Positions 26,121 through 35,467 of a stretch of DNA of 42,366 nt are shown here, one piece after another. Every line of letters begins with the position of its first letter. Within the stretch, counting starts at the first letter, position 1. Under the pieces are notes generated by a model. The model was given only the letters and a program-made list of their open reading frames with translations. It was not told where the DNA came from and made no database searches. The translations under genes and the position numbers were made by a program. The DNA comes from Crenobacter oryzisoli (GTDB taxonomy: Bacteria; Pseudomonadota; Gammaproteobacteria; Burkholderiales; Chromobacteriaceae): contig NZ_JAUEDK010000010.1 of NCBI RefSeq assembly GCF_030385785.1, forward strand, positions 86,520-128,885. The letters run 5' to 3'.

Positions 26121-27611
26121 ATGTTCGAATCCGCCGAAATCGGCCACGCGATCGACAAGCAGACCTATAAGAGCGAGGTGCCGGCGCTGCGCGAGGCGCT
26201 GCTCGACGCGCAGTACGATCTGAAGGAAAAGGCCGACTTCCCGGTGCTGCTCCTGCTCCACGGCCTCGACGGCGCAGGCCGCGGCGAGACGATGAACCTG
26301 ATCAACGAATGGCTCGACCCGCGGCTGATCGACAACGTCGCGTTCGCTGGCATGAACGACGAAGAGAAGGCGCGGCCGTGGATGTGGCGCTACTGGCGCG
26401 AACTGCCGCCGAAAGGCCGCATCGGCATGTATTACGGTTCCTACTACTCAGATGCGCTGTTCCCGCGCATCTACGGCAAGAGCGACCGCGACACCTTCGA
26501 CAGACAGATCTTCGACATCTTGCGTTTCGAACGGATGCTCACGCAGGACGGTGCGCTGGTGCTGAAGTTCTGGTTCCATCTGACCCGGGAAAAGCAACTG
26601 GCACGGCTCAAACAGCTCGAGCGCGATCCGGACACCGCCTGGCGCGTTACCGATATCGACTGGAAGCACTACGACCGCTACGACAAGATCCGCAAGCACG
26701 GCGAGCACATGCTGCGCCTGACCAATACCGCCCATGCACCGTGGATCGTCGTCGAGGGCGAGGACCCGTACTACCGCAATCTGACGGTGGCGCGCGGCAT
26801 CCTCGCCGCACTGCGCAAGCGACTCGACAGCAAAGTCCCGCAGCCCATGCCCAGCGAGGTGCCGCCGCCGATGCCGCCCATCGACAACAAGCTGGTGCTC
26901 GATACTCTCAAGCTCGACCAGAAGCTGGACAAGGACGGCTACATCGAGAAACTGACGAAGCTGCAGGGACGGCTCAATCTGCTGACCCGCAATCCGCGCT
27001 TCGCCCAGCATTCGCTGGTGCTGGTGTTCGAGGGAAACGACGCCGCCGGCAAGGGCGGCAGCATCCGCCGGATCACCCAGGCACTCGATGCCCGTCACTA
27101 TCGCGTGATGCCGGTGGCGGCGCCCACTGAAGAGGAGCGCGCGCAGCCGTGGCTGTGGCGCTTCTGGCGGCACGTGCCGCGCAAGGGCGGCATCACCATC
27201 TTCGACCGCAGCTGGTACGGCCGGGTGCTGGTCGAGCGGGTCGAGGGCTTTGCGTGCGAGGAAGACTGGAGCCGCGCCTACTACGAGATCAACGACTTCG
27301 AGCACCAATTGCACGAGAACGGTGCGGTGGTGGTGAAGTTCTGGCTGGCGATCAGCCAGGACGAGCAGCTCGAACGCTTCAAGGCGCGCGAGGAGAGCGG
27401 CTTCAAGCGCTTCAAGATCACCGAGGAAGACTGGCGCAATCGGGACAAGTGGGACGACTACCGCCTGGCCGTGTCCGACATGATCGACCGCACCAGCACC
27501 AACCGGGTGCCGTGGACGTTGGTCGAGGCCAACAACAAATACTATGCACGTCTGAAGGTGCTGCAGACGGTGTGCGACGCGCTGGAGGCGGCACTCAATG
27601 GCGGTAACTGA
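26121..27611 (+). CDS. pap: Polyphosphate:AMP phosphotransferase (two-domain PPK2)
   Basis: 496 aa with two PPK2 domains (PF03976), the arrangement of polyphosphate:AMP phosphotransferases from Acinetobacter and Pseudomonas that make ADP from AMP using polyphosphate. The first domain (about 1-235) has a weakened nucleotide loop, HGLDGAGRGETMN. The second (about 270-496) has the full Walker A FEGNDAAGKGGS, Walker B ITIFDRSWYGRVLVERV and the lid region, and should be the active half. AAGGAG precedes the ATG at 26121; an earlier ATG at 26067 has no ribosome site. It lies 67 nt after recB and overlaps recD by 14 nt, so it is embedded in the recCBD operon. This is an odd place for a nucleotide-salvage enzyme. 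Confidence 0.9.
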   Translation: MFESAEIGHAIDKQTYKSEVPALREALLDAQYDLKEKADFPVLLLLHGLDGAGRGETMNLINEWLDPRLIDNVAFAGMNDEEKARPWMWRYWRELPPKGRIGMYYGSYYSDALFPRIYGKSDRDTFDRQIFDILRFERMLTQDGALVLKFWFHLTREKQLARLKQLERDPDTAWRVTDIDWKHYDRYDKIRKHGEHMLRLTNTAHAPWIVVEGEDPYYRNLTVARGILAALRKRLDSKVPQPMPSEVPPPMPPIDNKLVLDTLKLDQKLDKDGYIEKLTKLQGRLNLLTRNPRFAQHSLVLVFEGNDAAGKGGSIRRITQALDARHYRVMPVAAPTEEERAQPWLWRFWRHVPRKGGITIFDRSWYGRVLVERVEGFACEEDWSRAYYEINDFEHQLHENGAVVVKFWLAISQDEQLERFKAREESGFKRFKITEEDWRNRDKWDDYRLAVSDMIDRTSTNRVPWTLVEANNKYYARLKVLQTVCDALEAALNGGN

Positions 27612-29310
27612 GGCCCGGCTGCCGGAGCAGCTCGCCGGTCTGTTCGCCCGGCTCGCGCCCGAGGCCGCACCGACGGTCGCGCCGTATCTGGCGCGTCTGG
27701 TGTCGGCCAACCAGGCCGGTCACGTCTGTCTTGCACTGCCGCCGGCGGAAGCGCGCCGCCTGGCCCGTGCGCGCCCGCTGGTCGGCCAGCCCGGCGAGGC
27801 GGCGCCGCTGATCCTCGACGGCGCGCGGCGGCTCTACTTCGCGCGGCACTGGCGCGACGAAGCAACGTTGGCCGACCGGCTCGCCGCGCTCGCCGCCGAC
27901 ACCGTGCCGCTGGCGTCCGAGGCGGCGCGCCGCGTGCTCGACGCGCTGTTCCCGCCGCGCGCCGACGGCAAGCCGGACCGGCAGAAGCTCGCCGCCGCGC
28001 TGGCGCTGCGCAAACGCTTCACGGTGATCTCCGGCGGCCCCGGCACCGGCAAGACCACCACCGTGGTGCGGCTGATGGCGGCGGTGGCCAGCCTCGCACC
28101 GCGTCCCCTGGCGATCGCGATGGCGGCGCCGACCGGCAAGGCGGCGGCGCGGCTCACCGAATCGGTGCGGCTCGCCCGCGCCGCGCTGCCGGTGCCGGAG
28201 GAAATCCGCGCCCAGCTGCCAAGTTCCGCGCAGACCCTGCACCGGCTGATCGGCCTGGTGCCAGGCCAGGCCGCGCCGCGCCACCACGCCGGCCACCCGC
28301 TGCCGCTCGACCTCTTGGTCGTCGACGAGGCGTCGATGGTCGACCTGTCGCTGATGAGCCGCACGCTGGCGGCGCTGCCGCCGTCGGCGCGGCTGGTGCT
28401 GCTCGGCGACCGCGACCAGCTCGCCTCGGTCGATGCCGGCGCGGTGCTGGCCGACCTGTGCAGCGAGCAGATATACGGCGCCGATACGCTGGCCTGGCTG
28501 CAGGAGGCGGCCGGCCACGCGCCGTTCTCGGCCAATCTTGATCCCCTGCCGGCGCTGGCCGACTGTGTCGCACTACTGACCGAGAGCCATCGCTTCGGTG
28601 CCGACAGCGGCATCGGCGCGCTGGCGCGTGCGGTCAACGGCGGCAACAGTCGTGCCGCGCTGTCCTGCCTCGATGACCTGTTCACTCCCGACATCGGCTG
28701 GGGGCCAGAGCGCGAAGCGCTGGCGGCCGAACTCTTGGCACGCCGCGAGGCCTATTTCGCCGCGCTGGAGCAGGGCCCGGCGGTGGCATTCGCCGCCTTC
28801 GGCCGCTTCATGCTGCTGGCCGCCGAGCGGCGCGACGTGGCCGCGCTGAACGAGGCAGTCGAAGCGCGGCTGGCACGCGCCGGGCGCAAGCGGCACGACG
28901 CCGACTGGTACGCCGGCCGACCGGTGATGATTCGCGAGAACGACTATGCGGTCGGCCTGTTCAACGGCGACATCGGCCTGGCGTTGCCCAGCCCGGACGG
29001 TCTGCGCGTCTGGTTTCCCACCGCCGACGGCGGCTACCGCGCGCTCGCTCCGGGCCGGCTTCCACCGCTCGACACCGTGTATGCAATGACGGTACACAAG
29101 AGCCAGGGCTCCGAGTTCGACGAGGTGTGGATGCTGCTGCCCGGCGGCGACAGCCAGGTGCTCGACCGCGCCTTGCTCTACACCGCCATCACCCGCGCCA
29201 AGCGAGAATTTCGCCTGTGTGGCGAGCCGGCCACGCTGTCAGAGGCAGTCGGGCGCGTCTTGCCGCGCCACAGCGGTCTCGCCGAACGGCTGTGGGCGAC
29301 GGCGGGTTGA
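27598..29310 (+). CDS. recD: Exodeoxyribonuclease V subunit alpha (RecD)
   Basis: 570 aa, the 5'-3' superfamily 1B helicase subunit of RecBCD. Visible motifs: Walker A SGGPGTGKTTT (Lys152), motif Ia AAPTGKAAARL, motif II VVDEASMVDLSLM, motif III LLGDRDQLASVDAGAVL, motif V AMTVHKSQGSEFDEVW and motif VI LYTAITRAKRE. Slightly shorter than E. coli RecD (608 aa). Its ATG lies inside the 3' end of pap, so translation is coupled to the phosphotransferase rather than to recB. Confidence 0.93.
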   Translation: MAVTEARLPEQLAGLFARLAPEAAPTVAPYLARLVSANQAGHVCLALPPAEARRLARARPLVGQPGEAAPLILDGARRLYFARHWRDEATLADRLAALAADTVPLASEAARRVLDALFPPRADGKPDRQKLAAALALRKRFTVISGGPGTGKTTTVVRLMAAVASLAPRPLAIAMAAPTGKAAARLTESVRLARAALPVPEEIRAQLPSSAQTLHRLIGLVPGQAAPRHHAGHPLPLDLLVVDEASMVDLSLMSRTLAALPPSARLVLLGDRDQLASVDAGAVLADLCSEQIYGADTLAWLQEAAGHAPFSANLDPLPALADCVALLTESHRFGADSGIGALARAVNGGNSRAALSCLDDLFTPDIGWGPEREALAAELLARREAYFAALEQGPAVAFAAFGRFMLLAAERRDVAALNEAVEARLARAGRKRHDADWYAGRPVMIRENDYAVGLFNGDIGLALPSPDGLRVWFPTADGGYRALAPGRLPPLDTVYAMTVHKSQGSEFDEVWMLLPGGDSQVLDRALLYTAITRAKREFRLCGEPATLSEAVGRVLPRHSGLAERLWATAG

Positions 29311-29389
29311 TCCTTGTTCTGTCCGACAGGCCATTCGGGCTGGGTGGTTTGCCGATCGCCACGGCACTCCTCGATATGAAGCTAGTGCT

Positions 29390-29411
29390 CGGAAAACGAA
29401 AGCGTTTTCCG
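29390..29411 (+). terminator. Hairpin after recD
   Basis: CGGAAAACG (29390-29398) pairs with CGTTTTCCG (29403-29411) around AAAG, about 80 nt after the recD stop. The trailing sequence is TAAAAACC rather than a T-run, so it may end transcription only weakly or protect a 3' end. Confidence 0.45.
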
Positions 29412-29468
29412 TAAAAACCACGTAAGATGGCGCGCTTGTTGCTAATGCCATATATCATGGAGGGCGCC

Positions 29469-30350
29469 ATGCCTCAGCTGGACCGGGTACTCGATTATCT
29501 TTCGCGCATCACGCAGTTCGACCGCACCGCTTTCACCCCGTTGACCATCGCCGGCGAACGGGTCGGTTGCGTCAACGCGCTGTGGAAGGAGCGTCTGCTC
29601 GGTAGCGAAACGACCCTGTTCAGCGACAGCCCCAACGGTCTTATCTGCCAGGCCGGCGGCGACTACGCCGCGCTGAGCTCCACCCTGGACGCCGAGGCAC
29701 GGCGCTGGCACGAGGCAGGCTGGCTCAACGGCTGGCGCAACGAAAACTTCACCGCCTTCCGCCCGGACGGCGCGCAGCTCTTCGAGCTGGAGCGTGCCGC
29801 ATTCCGCCCGCTCGGCCTGACCAGCCGCGCGGTACACCTGAACGGCCTGGTGCGCGACGCAGACGGCTCGGTCCGCATGTGGGTGGCGCGCCGCAGCCCG
29901 CACAAGGCGGTCGACCCCAACCGCATGGACAACCTGATGGGCGGCGGCATCGCCGCCGGCGAGAGCATCGAAGTGGCGCTGGAGCGCGAAGGCTGGGAAG
30001 AGGCCGGCATCCCGGCCGACAAGCTGGAACTCTTGCCGCAGACGGCGCTCTTGCTGGCCGAACGGCCGGTACAGCGTGGCCTGCACCGCGAATGGCTGTA
30101 CGCCTTCGACCTGTGGCTGAACCCGGGCGAGATCCCCTGTAACCAGGATGGCGAAGTCGCCGAGCATACGCTGATGACGCTGGCCGAGGTCGAGCAGCTG
30201 CTGGTCGACGAGCGCTTCATGATCGACGCCGCGCTGGTCGCCAGCGACTGCTTGGCACGGCTCGGCTATTGGGGCGCCGACAACGCCCGTGTCGAGGCCG
30301 TCCTCGCCGCGATCCGCCACCCGGTCGGCACGACGGTGCACGGGCGCTGA
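29469..30350 (+). CDS. Nudix hydrolase with DUF4743 N-terminal domain
   Basis: 293 aa. The first 120 residues resemble the DUF4743 domain that precedes a Nudix domain in a group related to plant and fungal thiamine-diphosphate-associated hydrolases. The Nudix box is residues 158-181, GGGIAAGESIEVALEREGWEEAGI, which has the metal-binding REXXEE core with Gly in one hydrophobic position. Such enzymes cleave nucleoside-diphosphate-like substrates, and some relatives act on damaged thiamine diphosphates; the real substrate is unknown. The ATG at 29469 follows GGAGG by seven bases and is preferred to an upstream ATG at 29427. It is a single gene ending in a terminator. Confidence 0.85.
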   Translation: MPQLDRVLDYLSRITQFDRTAFTPLTIAGERVGCVNALWKERLLGSETTLFSDSPNGLICQAGGDYAALSSTLDAEARRWHEAGWLNGWRNENFTAFRPDGAQLFELERAAFRPLGLTSRAVHLNGLVRDADGSVRMWVARRSPHKAVDPNRMDNLMGGGIAAGESIEVALEREGWEEAGIPADKLELLPQTALLLAERPVQRGLHREWLYAFDLWLNPGEIPCNQDGEVAEHTLMTLAEVEQLLVDERFMIDAALVASDCLARLGYWGADNARVEAVLAAIRHPVGTTVHGR

Positions 30351-30361
30351 GACGGTTAGAG

Positions 30362-30400
30362 CAAATAAAAAGCGCGGCTTCGGCCGCGCTCTTTATTTGT
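30362..30400. terminator. Long rho-independent terminator with TTCG tetraloop
   Basis: AAATAAAAAGCGCGGC and GCCGCGCTCTTTATTT pair with a single mismatch around TTCG. A- and T-rich outer arms make it functional in both directions. Confidence 0.9.
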
Positions 30401-30513
30401 CCGGATGCCATACAGGCTATTTCTACATGCAATGTACCCGTTCACGAATGCGGTATCGGCGGGCATCGGATCGGTGCATTGTTGATGTAGGTTCTGGGAT
30501 GGCACTGGCCTGA

Positions 30514-31266
30514 TTAGGGTGGTGCGGGGGGGCAAGGGGCGACCGTGATGCCGTGACGTCCCAACTCAAGCCGGATCAACCTGGCAAACGCCACGGCATG
30601 CTCGCTGTCGCCATGCAGACAGATCGTGTCGGCGTGAATGGCCAAGCTCGCTCCGTCGAGCGTGGCTAAGCTGCCGTCTCTTACTATCCGCAACACCTGG
30701 GCCAGCGCTTGGGCTTCATCGTCGATCAGCGCTCCTGCGGTGTTACGCGGCACCAGGGTGCCGTCGGCGCGGTAGCGGCGATCGGCAAATGCCTCGTCGA
30801 GCGCCTTCAGGCCTGCTGCCCGGGCGGTACGTACGAGCGCTCCACCGGCCAGTCCGACTACGGACAGCGTAGGGTCGGCCACTCGCACCGCCGAAACGAT
30901 CGCCGCGGCGAGAGCGTCGTCGCACGCGGCCTGGTTGTAGAGTGCGCCGTGTGGTTTGACATGACGCAGCTTCGCCCCCTCGCCACGGGCGATCGCCTGT
31001 AGCGCGCCGATCTGATAGAGCACCCCGGCGTAGACGGCATCCGGCGCGATGGTCATCTCGGTGCGGCCGAAATACTGCCGATCCGGGTAGCTTGGATGGG
31101 CACCGATCGCGACGCCGCGAGCCAGCGCCCAGAGCACGCACTGGCGCATCGTGTCGGCATCGCCGGCATGCCAGCCGCAGGCGATGTTGGCCGAACTGAC
31201 GTAGTCGAGAATCTCTTCGTCATGGCCGCCGCCTTCGCCGAGGTCGGCATTCAGATCAACCACCAT
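30514..31266 (-). CDS. pxpA: 5-oxoprolinase subunit PxpA (LamB/YcsF family)
   Basis: 250 aa, one of three subunits of the ATP-dependent prokaryotic 5-oxoprolinase that opens 5-oxoproline (pyroglutamate) to glutamate. The N-terminus [35 protein letters not shown] and KPHGALYNQ are all LamB/YcsF signatures. The start at 31266 matches the family N-terminus and overlaps the pxpC stop by 11 nt; an upstream ATG at 31335 would read back through pxpC. A TTGGCCGAA copy (31187-31195) lies here on the non-coding strand. Confidence 0.92.
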   Translation of the reverse strand: MVVDLNADLGEGGGHDEEILDYVSSANIACGWHAGDADTMRQCVLWALARGVAIGAHPSYPDRQYFGRTEMTIAPDAVYAGVLYQIGALQAIARGEGAKLRHVKPHGALYNQAACDDALAAAIVSAVRVADPTLSVVGLAGGALVRTARAAGLKALDEAFADRRYRADGTLVPRNTAGALIDDEAQALAQVLRIVRDGSLATLDGASLAIHADTICLHGDSEHAVAFARLIRLELGRHGITVAPCPPAPP

Positions 31267-32182
31267 ACAAGCTCCAGTCCAGATAGCGCAGGTAGCCCGT
31301 CTGCTCGACCCGAGCGGCGGTAGCCTCGGCCGCATCGCACAATTGGAAGGCCAGTCGTGCGCCTATCCGCGTCTGCGCGACCTTCCACAGGTCCGCTTCG
31401 ATCACCACGGCGATACGGGGGTAGCCGCCGGTGGTCGGGGCATCGGCCAGCAGCACGATGGGTAGGCCGCTCGGCGGTACCTGCACCACGCCGGGCAGTA
31501 CGCCATGCGACGGCAGCTCCCGTTCAGCATCGCGGTGCAGCGGTTCGCCGTGCAGCCGGTAGCCCATCCGGTCGCTCTGCGGCGTGACTTGCCAGGCTTC
31601 GCCCCAGAACCGCTGCCTGGCGGCGTCGGTAAACTCGGCATGCTCAGGCCCAGGCAGTGCACGCACCAGCGGTGACCAGTCGGGCAGTTTCACTCCCTGT
31701 CGATGTAGCAGCGGGTGAGGGTGCCCCAGCGGTAGCCTGTCGCCGCTTTGCAGGGAGCGTCCCTCCAGGCCGCCGAAATGGGCGTGCAGATCTGTACTGC
31801 GCGAGCCGAGCACCATGTCGGTTTCAATCCCACCATCCACCGCTAGGTAGGCGTGCGTACCGATACGTGCCGACCCTAGGTGCAGATGCTGGCCGGCCCG
31901 CACCGGAGTGCGCCACCCCGGCCAGACGGCGACCCCGTCAAGCGTGGCACCGAAATCGGCACCGGCCAAGGCCAGCCAGCCGGCACGAGCGAAGCACAGC
32001 TCCACCGGGCCTAGGGTGATCTCCAGGCCGGCATAGCCGACAGGGTTGCCGACCAGCCGGTTTGCTATCGCCAACGCCAGCGGGTCAAGCGCGCCGGCGT
32101 GACCGATGCCGAGGTGGCGCGAGCCCTGGCGGCCAAGGTCTTGGACGGTGCACAGTGCTCCGCCCTGGATTACTTCAAGCAT
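31256..32182 (-). CDS. pxpC: 5-oxoprolinase subunit PxpC (KipA/biotin-dependent carboxylase-like)
   Basis: 308 aa, matching the KipA/AHS2 domain (PF02626) with [57 protein letters not shown] and [17 protein letters not shown]. PxpB and PxpC together phosphorylate the substrate. The ATG at 32182 gives the conserved [14 protein letters not shown] start; the frame stays open upstream only through pxpB in another phase. It overlaps pxpB by 13 nt and pxpA by 11 nt. Confidence 0.92.
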   Translation of the reverse strand: MLEVIQGGALCTVQDLGRQGSRHLGIGHAGALDPLALAIANRLVGNPVGYAGLEITLGPVELCFARAGWLALAGADFGATLDGVAVWPGWRTPVRAGQHLHLGSARIGTHAYLAVDGGIETDMVLGSRSTDLHAHFGGLEGRSLQSGDRLPLGHPHPLLHRQGVKLPDWSPLVRALPGPEHAEFTDAARQRFWGEAWQVTPQSDRMGYRLHGEPLHRDAERELPSHGVLPGVVQVPPSGLPIVLLADAPTTGGYPRIAVVIEADLWKVAQTRIGARLAFQLCDAAEATAARVEQTGYLRYLDWSLYGG

Positions 32183-32838
32183 GTCGTGGCCTCCACCGGG
32201 ACGAAGCGGACCCGGTCGCCCGGTTGCAGCAGCGTCGGCGGGCTGGCCGAAGGGTCGAACAGCCTCACGGTGCTGCGGCCGATCAGGTTCCAGCCGCCGG
32301 GCGTCACCGCCGGATAGATGCCGGTCTGGCAGCCGCCGATGCCGACCGAGCCGGCCGGTACTGACAGGCGCGGTTCGGCAAGCCGCGGCGTTGCCAACTC
32401 CTCGGGCAGGCCGCCGAGGTAGGCGAACCCCGGTTGAAAGCCGAGGAAATAGACGAGGTAGTCCGCACCGGCGTGCCGCGCGATCACCTCGTCTGGACTG
32501 AGCTTCGCATGGTGGGCGACATCGGGGAGGTCGGGGCCGGCATCGCCGCCGTAGACCACCGGGATGCGGACTTCGTGCGAGTGTGGTGGCTCCTCCGTCG
32601 CCTGCTGCCATAGTGCCTCGAGTTCAGGGAGAAAGTTGGTGGGCAACAGCAGGGCCGGGTCGAGCAGCACGGTCAGATTGTTCATGCCCGGAATCACGCC
32701 GCGGACCGCCCAATGGCTGCTCAGTCGCCGGGCTAGCCACCAGATCTTCTGCTGGCAGGTCTCCTCGACGGGAGGGGGCGATTCGATGACGACCGCTCGC
32801 TCACCGAGCGCGTAGAAGCGGGCGCTTGCAGTGGTCAC
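32170..32838 (-). CDS. pxpB: 5-oxoprolinase subunit PxpB (KipI/AHS1 family)
   Basis: 222 aa of the AHS1 family (PF02682), with RFYALGERAVVIE, IPGMNNLTVLLDP, IPVVYGGDAGPDLPDVA, the hallmark YFLGFQPGFAYLGGLPEELATPRL and AGSVGIGGCQTGIYP. The first gene of the pxpBCA operon. A GTG start at 32838 with GGAG eight bases upstream is preferred over an ATG at 32910, which would give 24 extra residues with no family match. No regulator is adjacent. Confidence 0.9.
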   Translation of the reverse strand: MTTASARFYALGERAVVIESPPPVEETCQQKIWWLARRLSSHWAVRGVIPGMNNLTVLLDPALLLPTNFLPELEALWQQATEEPPHSHEVRIPVVYGGDAGPDLPDVAHHAKLSPDEVIARHAGADYLVYFLGFQPGFAYLGGLPEELATPRLAEPRLSVPAGSVGIGGCQTGIYPAVTPGGWNLIGRSTVRLFDPSASPPTLLQPGDRVRFVPVEATTCLK

Positions 32839-33166
32839 GACGTTCTCCAGTGCGGTGGGCCATCGGGTGTGCCAGGCCTTGTGCCTTGTGCTGCCAATGG
32901 CCGCTCTCAACGTTTCATTGTTGTACCGCGTAGAACGTGCATGGCAAGACCATGCTGCCGGCCGGCAGGGCCGATGGTCAGGGTGGGGGAGGGGCGGCAG
33001 GGACGATGCGGTTGGCGAGAGTCGGGGAAGGACGATGGAAGGTCCGATAGCCGGTTTGGCCTTGTCCAGCGGGGCAGCGGGACTATAGTGCTCTTGCTAT
33101 TGGGGCGGTCGAGCGGGCTGCGTTCCCGCGGCAAGCTCGCTACCTTTTCTGGAAGGAGCAACGACA
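32839..33166. other. 328-nt divergent intergenic region
   Basis: Contains the upstream regions of pxpB (minus) and of the PEBP-family gene (plus). Apart from the promoter at 33062-33089 and a G-rich purine tract around 32980-33040, nothing recognisable was found. Confidence 0.5.
33062..33089 (+). promoter_or_regulatory. Sigma-70 promoter of the PEBP-family gene
   Basis: TTGTCC and TATAGT are separated by 16 bp. The leader to the ATG at 33167 would be about 70 nt and ends in a strong GGAAGGAG ribosome site. Confidence 0.55.
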
Positions 33167-33637
33167 ATGTCACTAACGCTCACCTCACCCGCATTCGATG
33201 CCGGCGGGGCAATCCCGCCGCGCTATACCTGCGAAGGGAAAAACGTATCACCACCGCTCGCCTGGAGTGGTGCTCCGGACGGCACGCAAAGTCTGGTGCT
33301 GATCGTGGATGATCCCGATGCACCGGACCCGGCTGCACCCAGGATGACCTGGGTCCATTGGGTACTCTACAACTTGCCCGCCAGCCTGCAAGAGCTGCCC
33401 GAGGGGCTGCACACGCTGCCGCACGGGGCATTGCCGGGGCTGAACGACTGGCAGGACAGCGGTTACGGTGGCCCTTGTCCTCCGATCGGCACCCACCGGT
33501 ATTTCCACAAGCTCTATGCGCTGGACACCATGCTGCCGGATCTGGGCAAGCCCACTAAGGCCAAGCTTGAGAGCGCGATGCGCGGCCATGTGTTGGCACA
33601 GGCTGAGCTGATCGCTACCTATCGCAAGGCCAGATGA
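33167..33637 (+). CDS. YbhB/YbcL family Raf-kinase-inhibitor-like (PEBP) protein
   Basis: 156-aa phosphatidylethanolamine-binding-protein-fold protein (PF01161), without signal peptide and so cytosolic like E. coli YbhB. Ligand-pocket motifs are LIVDDPDAPDPAAPRMTWVHWVLYNLP, GYGGPCPPIGTHRYFHKLYAL. Its biochemical role in bacteria is unknown. It is followed after about 165 nt by a peroxiredoxin gene in the same direction. Confidence 0.9.
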   Translation: MSLTLTSPAFDAGGAIPPRYTCEGKNVSPPLAWSGAPDGTQSLVLIVDDPDAPDPAAPRMTWVHWVLYNLPASLQELPEGLHTLPHGALPGLNDWQDSGYGGPCPPIGTHRYFHKLYALDTMLPDLGKPTKAKLESAMRGHVLAQAELIATYRKAR

Positions 33638-33802
33638 GCGAGAACGGCCCTGGAAGGGGACACACTCGCCTGGCCAAAGCAGGCGGGCGCCTTACAAGAT
33701 TGCTGCCTATACTGCTTCGGCCGCCCGTTTCGACGCAGCGCCCCAGAATCGCAACCGCTATCGAAACGCTGGCACCCCCCATCACCCATAAGGAGGTCGG
33801 AC

Positions 33803-34456
33803 ATGGCAATCCGTATTGGCGACGAAGCACCTGATTTCACCGCCGAAAGCACCGAAGGGACAATCCGTTTTCACGAATGGATCGGCGACCACTGGGCCAT
33901 CCTGTTCTCACATCCGAAAGATTTCACCCCGGTCTGTACCACCGAACTTGGTTATATGGCCGGGCTCAAGCCGGAGTTCGACAAGCGCCATACCAAGATT
34001 ATCGGGCTGAGCGTGGATCCGGTCAGCGACCACCGCGCCTGGGTCGGTGACATCGAGGAAACCCAGGGGCACGCAATCAATTACCCGCTGATCGGCGATG
34101 CAGACCTGACGGTGGCGAAGCTCTACGACATGATTCATCCGAATGCCAGCTCCGGCCCACGTACCGCGGTGGACAATGCCACTGTGCGCTCGGTGTTCCT
34201 CATCGGCCCGGACAAGAAGGTCAAGGCGATGTTGGTCTACCCGATGAGTGCCGGACGCAATTTCGACGAAGTGCTGCGCCTGCTCGATTCGCTGCAGTTG
34301 AACGCGAAGCACGCGGTCGCCACGCCGGTGAACTGGAAGCCGGGCGATGATGTCATCATCCCGACGTCGGTATCCGACGAAGAGGCCAAGAAGAAATATC
34401 CGCAGGGCTTCAAGACACTGAAGCCTTATCTGCGCGTCGTACCGCAGCCGAAGTAG
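33803..34456 (+). CDS. 1-Cys peroxiredoxin (Prx6 subfamily)
   Basis: 217-aa thiol peroxidase. The peroxidatic Cys45 is in DFTPVCTTELG and is the only cysteine in the protein, so resolution must come from an external thiol. The C-terminal extension with PVNWKPGDDVIIPTSVSDEEAKKKYPQGFKTLKPYLR is the Prx6 mark. It reduces hydrogen peroxide and alkyl hydroperoxides. AAGGAGG precedes the ATG by nine bases. TATACT at 33708-33713 could be a -10, but no good -35 is seen. Confidence 0.92.
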   Translation: MAIRIGDEAPDFTAESTEGTIRFHEWIGDHWAILFSHPKDFTPVCTTELGYMAGLKPEFDKRHTKIIGLSVDPVSDHRAWVGDIEETQGHAINYPLIGDADLTVAKLYDMIHPNASSGPRTAVDNATVRSVFLIGPDKKVKAMLVYPMSAGRNFDEVLRLLDSLQLNAKHAVATPVNWKPGDDVIIPTSVSDEEAKKKYPQGFKTLKPYLRVVPQPK

Positions 34457-34509
34457 CCGCGGGCGCCAAGCCCTTGGCGTGAAGGCGCGAGCGCATGCCG
34501 AGCGCCGAT

Positions 34510-34543
34510 AAAAAAAAGGCGCCGCTGAATCCAGCGGCGCCTT
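34510..34543. terminator. Terminator between the peroxiredoxin gene and cyoE
   Basis: AAGGCGCCGCTG (34516-34527) pairs with CAGCGGCGCCTT (34532-34543) around AATC. A run of eight A on the left supplies the T-tract for the minus-strand cyo operon; on the plus strand it gives only TTGTT. Confidence 0.85.
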
Positions 34544-34566
34544 GTTGCGAGAGGAATATCCCGATC

Positions 34567-35457
34567 TTAGAAGGTAAAGGCCAGTACCCCGTGAGCGGGG
34601 GTCTGGAAGTCTACCGCCATCATCACCGACAGCGAGGTGATGGTGATGATCGAGAAGAAGAACACCTGACGTGCCCAGGTACGGTCGTCGATGCCGTGCT
34701 TGTAGCCGGACAGCGCCATCTTCAGCCACCACAGGCTGGTGGCACAGGCCACCGCCAGGTAGCCGTAGCCGACGTAGCCGCCCAGCGACAGCATCACCGT
34801 CGCCGCTGCGAACGCCAGGATGTACAGCACGATCTGCTGCTTGGCGGCCGATACCCCCTTCACCACCGGCAGCACCGGGATGTTGGCGGCTTCGTAGTCC
34901 TTGAAGCGGAAGATCGCGATCGCGTACGAGTGCGGCATCTGCCACAGGCAGAACATCGCCAACAGGATCAGCGCACCCATGTCGAAGCGACCGGTCACCG
35001 CGCAGTAGCCCGCCACCGGCGGCACCGCGCCGGATAGGCTGCCGACCACGGTGCCGTACACCGAGTGGCGCTTCATGTACAGGCTGTACACGCCGACGTA
35101 GATCACGAAACCGAACAGCGCGCAGGCGAACGCCAGCGGGTTGGTCCAGTGCCACAGCGTCCAGAAACCAGCGACACCCAGCAGCAGGCCGTGCACCAGA
35201 GCGGCCTTGAATGACATGACGCCAGTAACCAGTACGCGGTTCTTGGTGCGCGCCATCTTGCAGTCGATATCCATGTCGATGCAGTTGTTCAGCGAACAAC
35301 CGGACGCAACGACCAGGGACAGACCGATCACCGTCGCCAGAAACACGCTCAGGTCGGCATGACCCTTGGCGGCGAGCAGGAAGCCGCCCGCCGTCGAGAT
35401 CAGGTTGCCGAAGATGATGCCGGGCTTGGTGACCTGCAGGTATCGCTTGAGTTTCAC
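34567..35457 (-). CDS. cyoE: Protoheme IX farnesyltransferase (heme O synthase) CyoE
   Basis: 296-aa inner-membrane UbiA-type prenyltransferase that adds a farnesyl group to heme B, giving the heme O needed by the quinol oxidase. The first aspartate motif is [20 protein letters not shown]; the second lies in the [19 protein letters not shown] region. About eight helices. Last gene of cyoABCDE. Confidence 0.93.
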   Translation of the reverse strand: MKLKRYLQVTKPGIIFGNLISTAGGFLLAAKGHADLSVFLATVIGLSLVVASGCSLNNCIDMDIDCKMARTKNRVLVTGVMSFKAALVHGLLLGVAGFWTLWHWTNPLAFACALFGFVIYVGVYSLYMKRHSVYGTVVGSLSGAVPPVAGYCAVTGRFDMGALILLAMFCLWQMPHSYAIAIFRFKDYEAANIPVLPVVKGVSAAKQQIVLYILAFAAATVMLSLGGYVGYGYLAVACATSLWWLKMALSGYKHGIDDRTWARQVFFFSIITITSLSVMMAVDFQTPAHGVLAFTF

Positions 35458-35467
35458 GTGCGACCTC

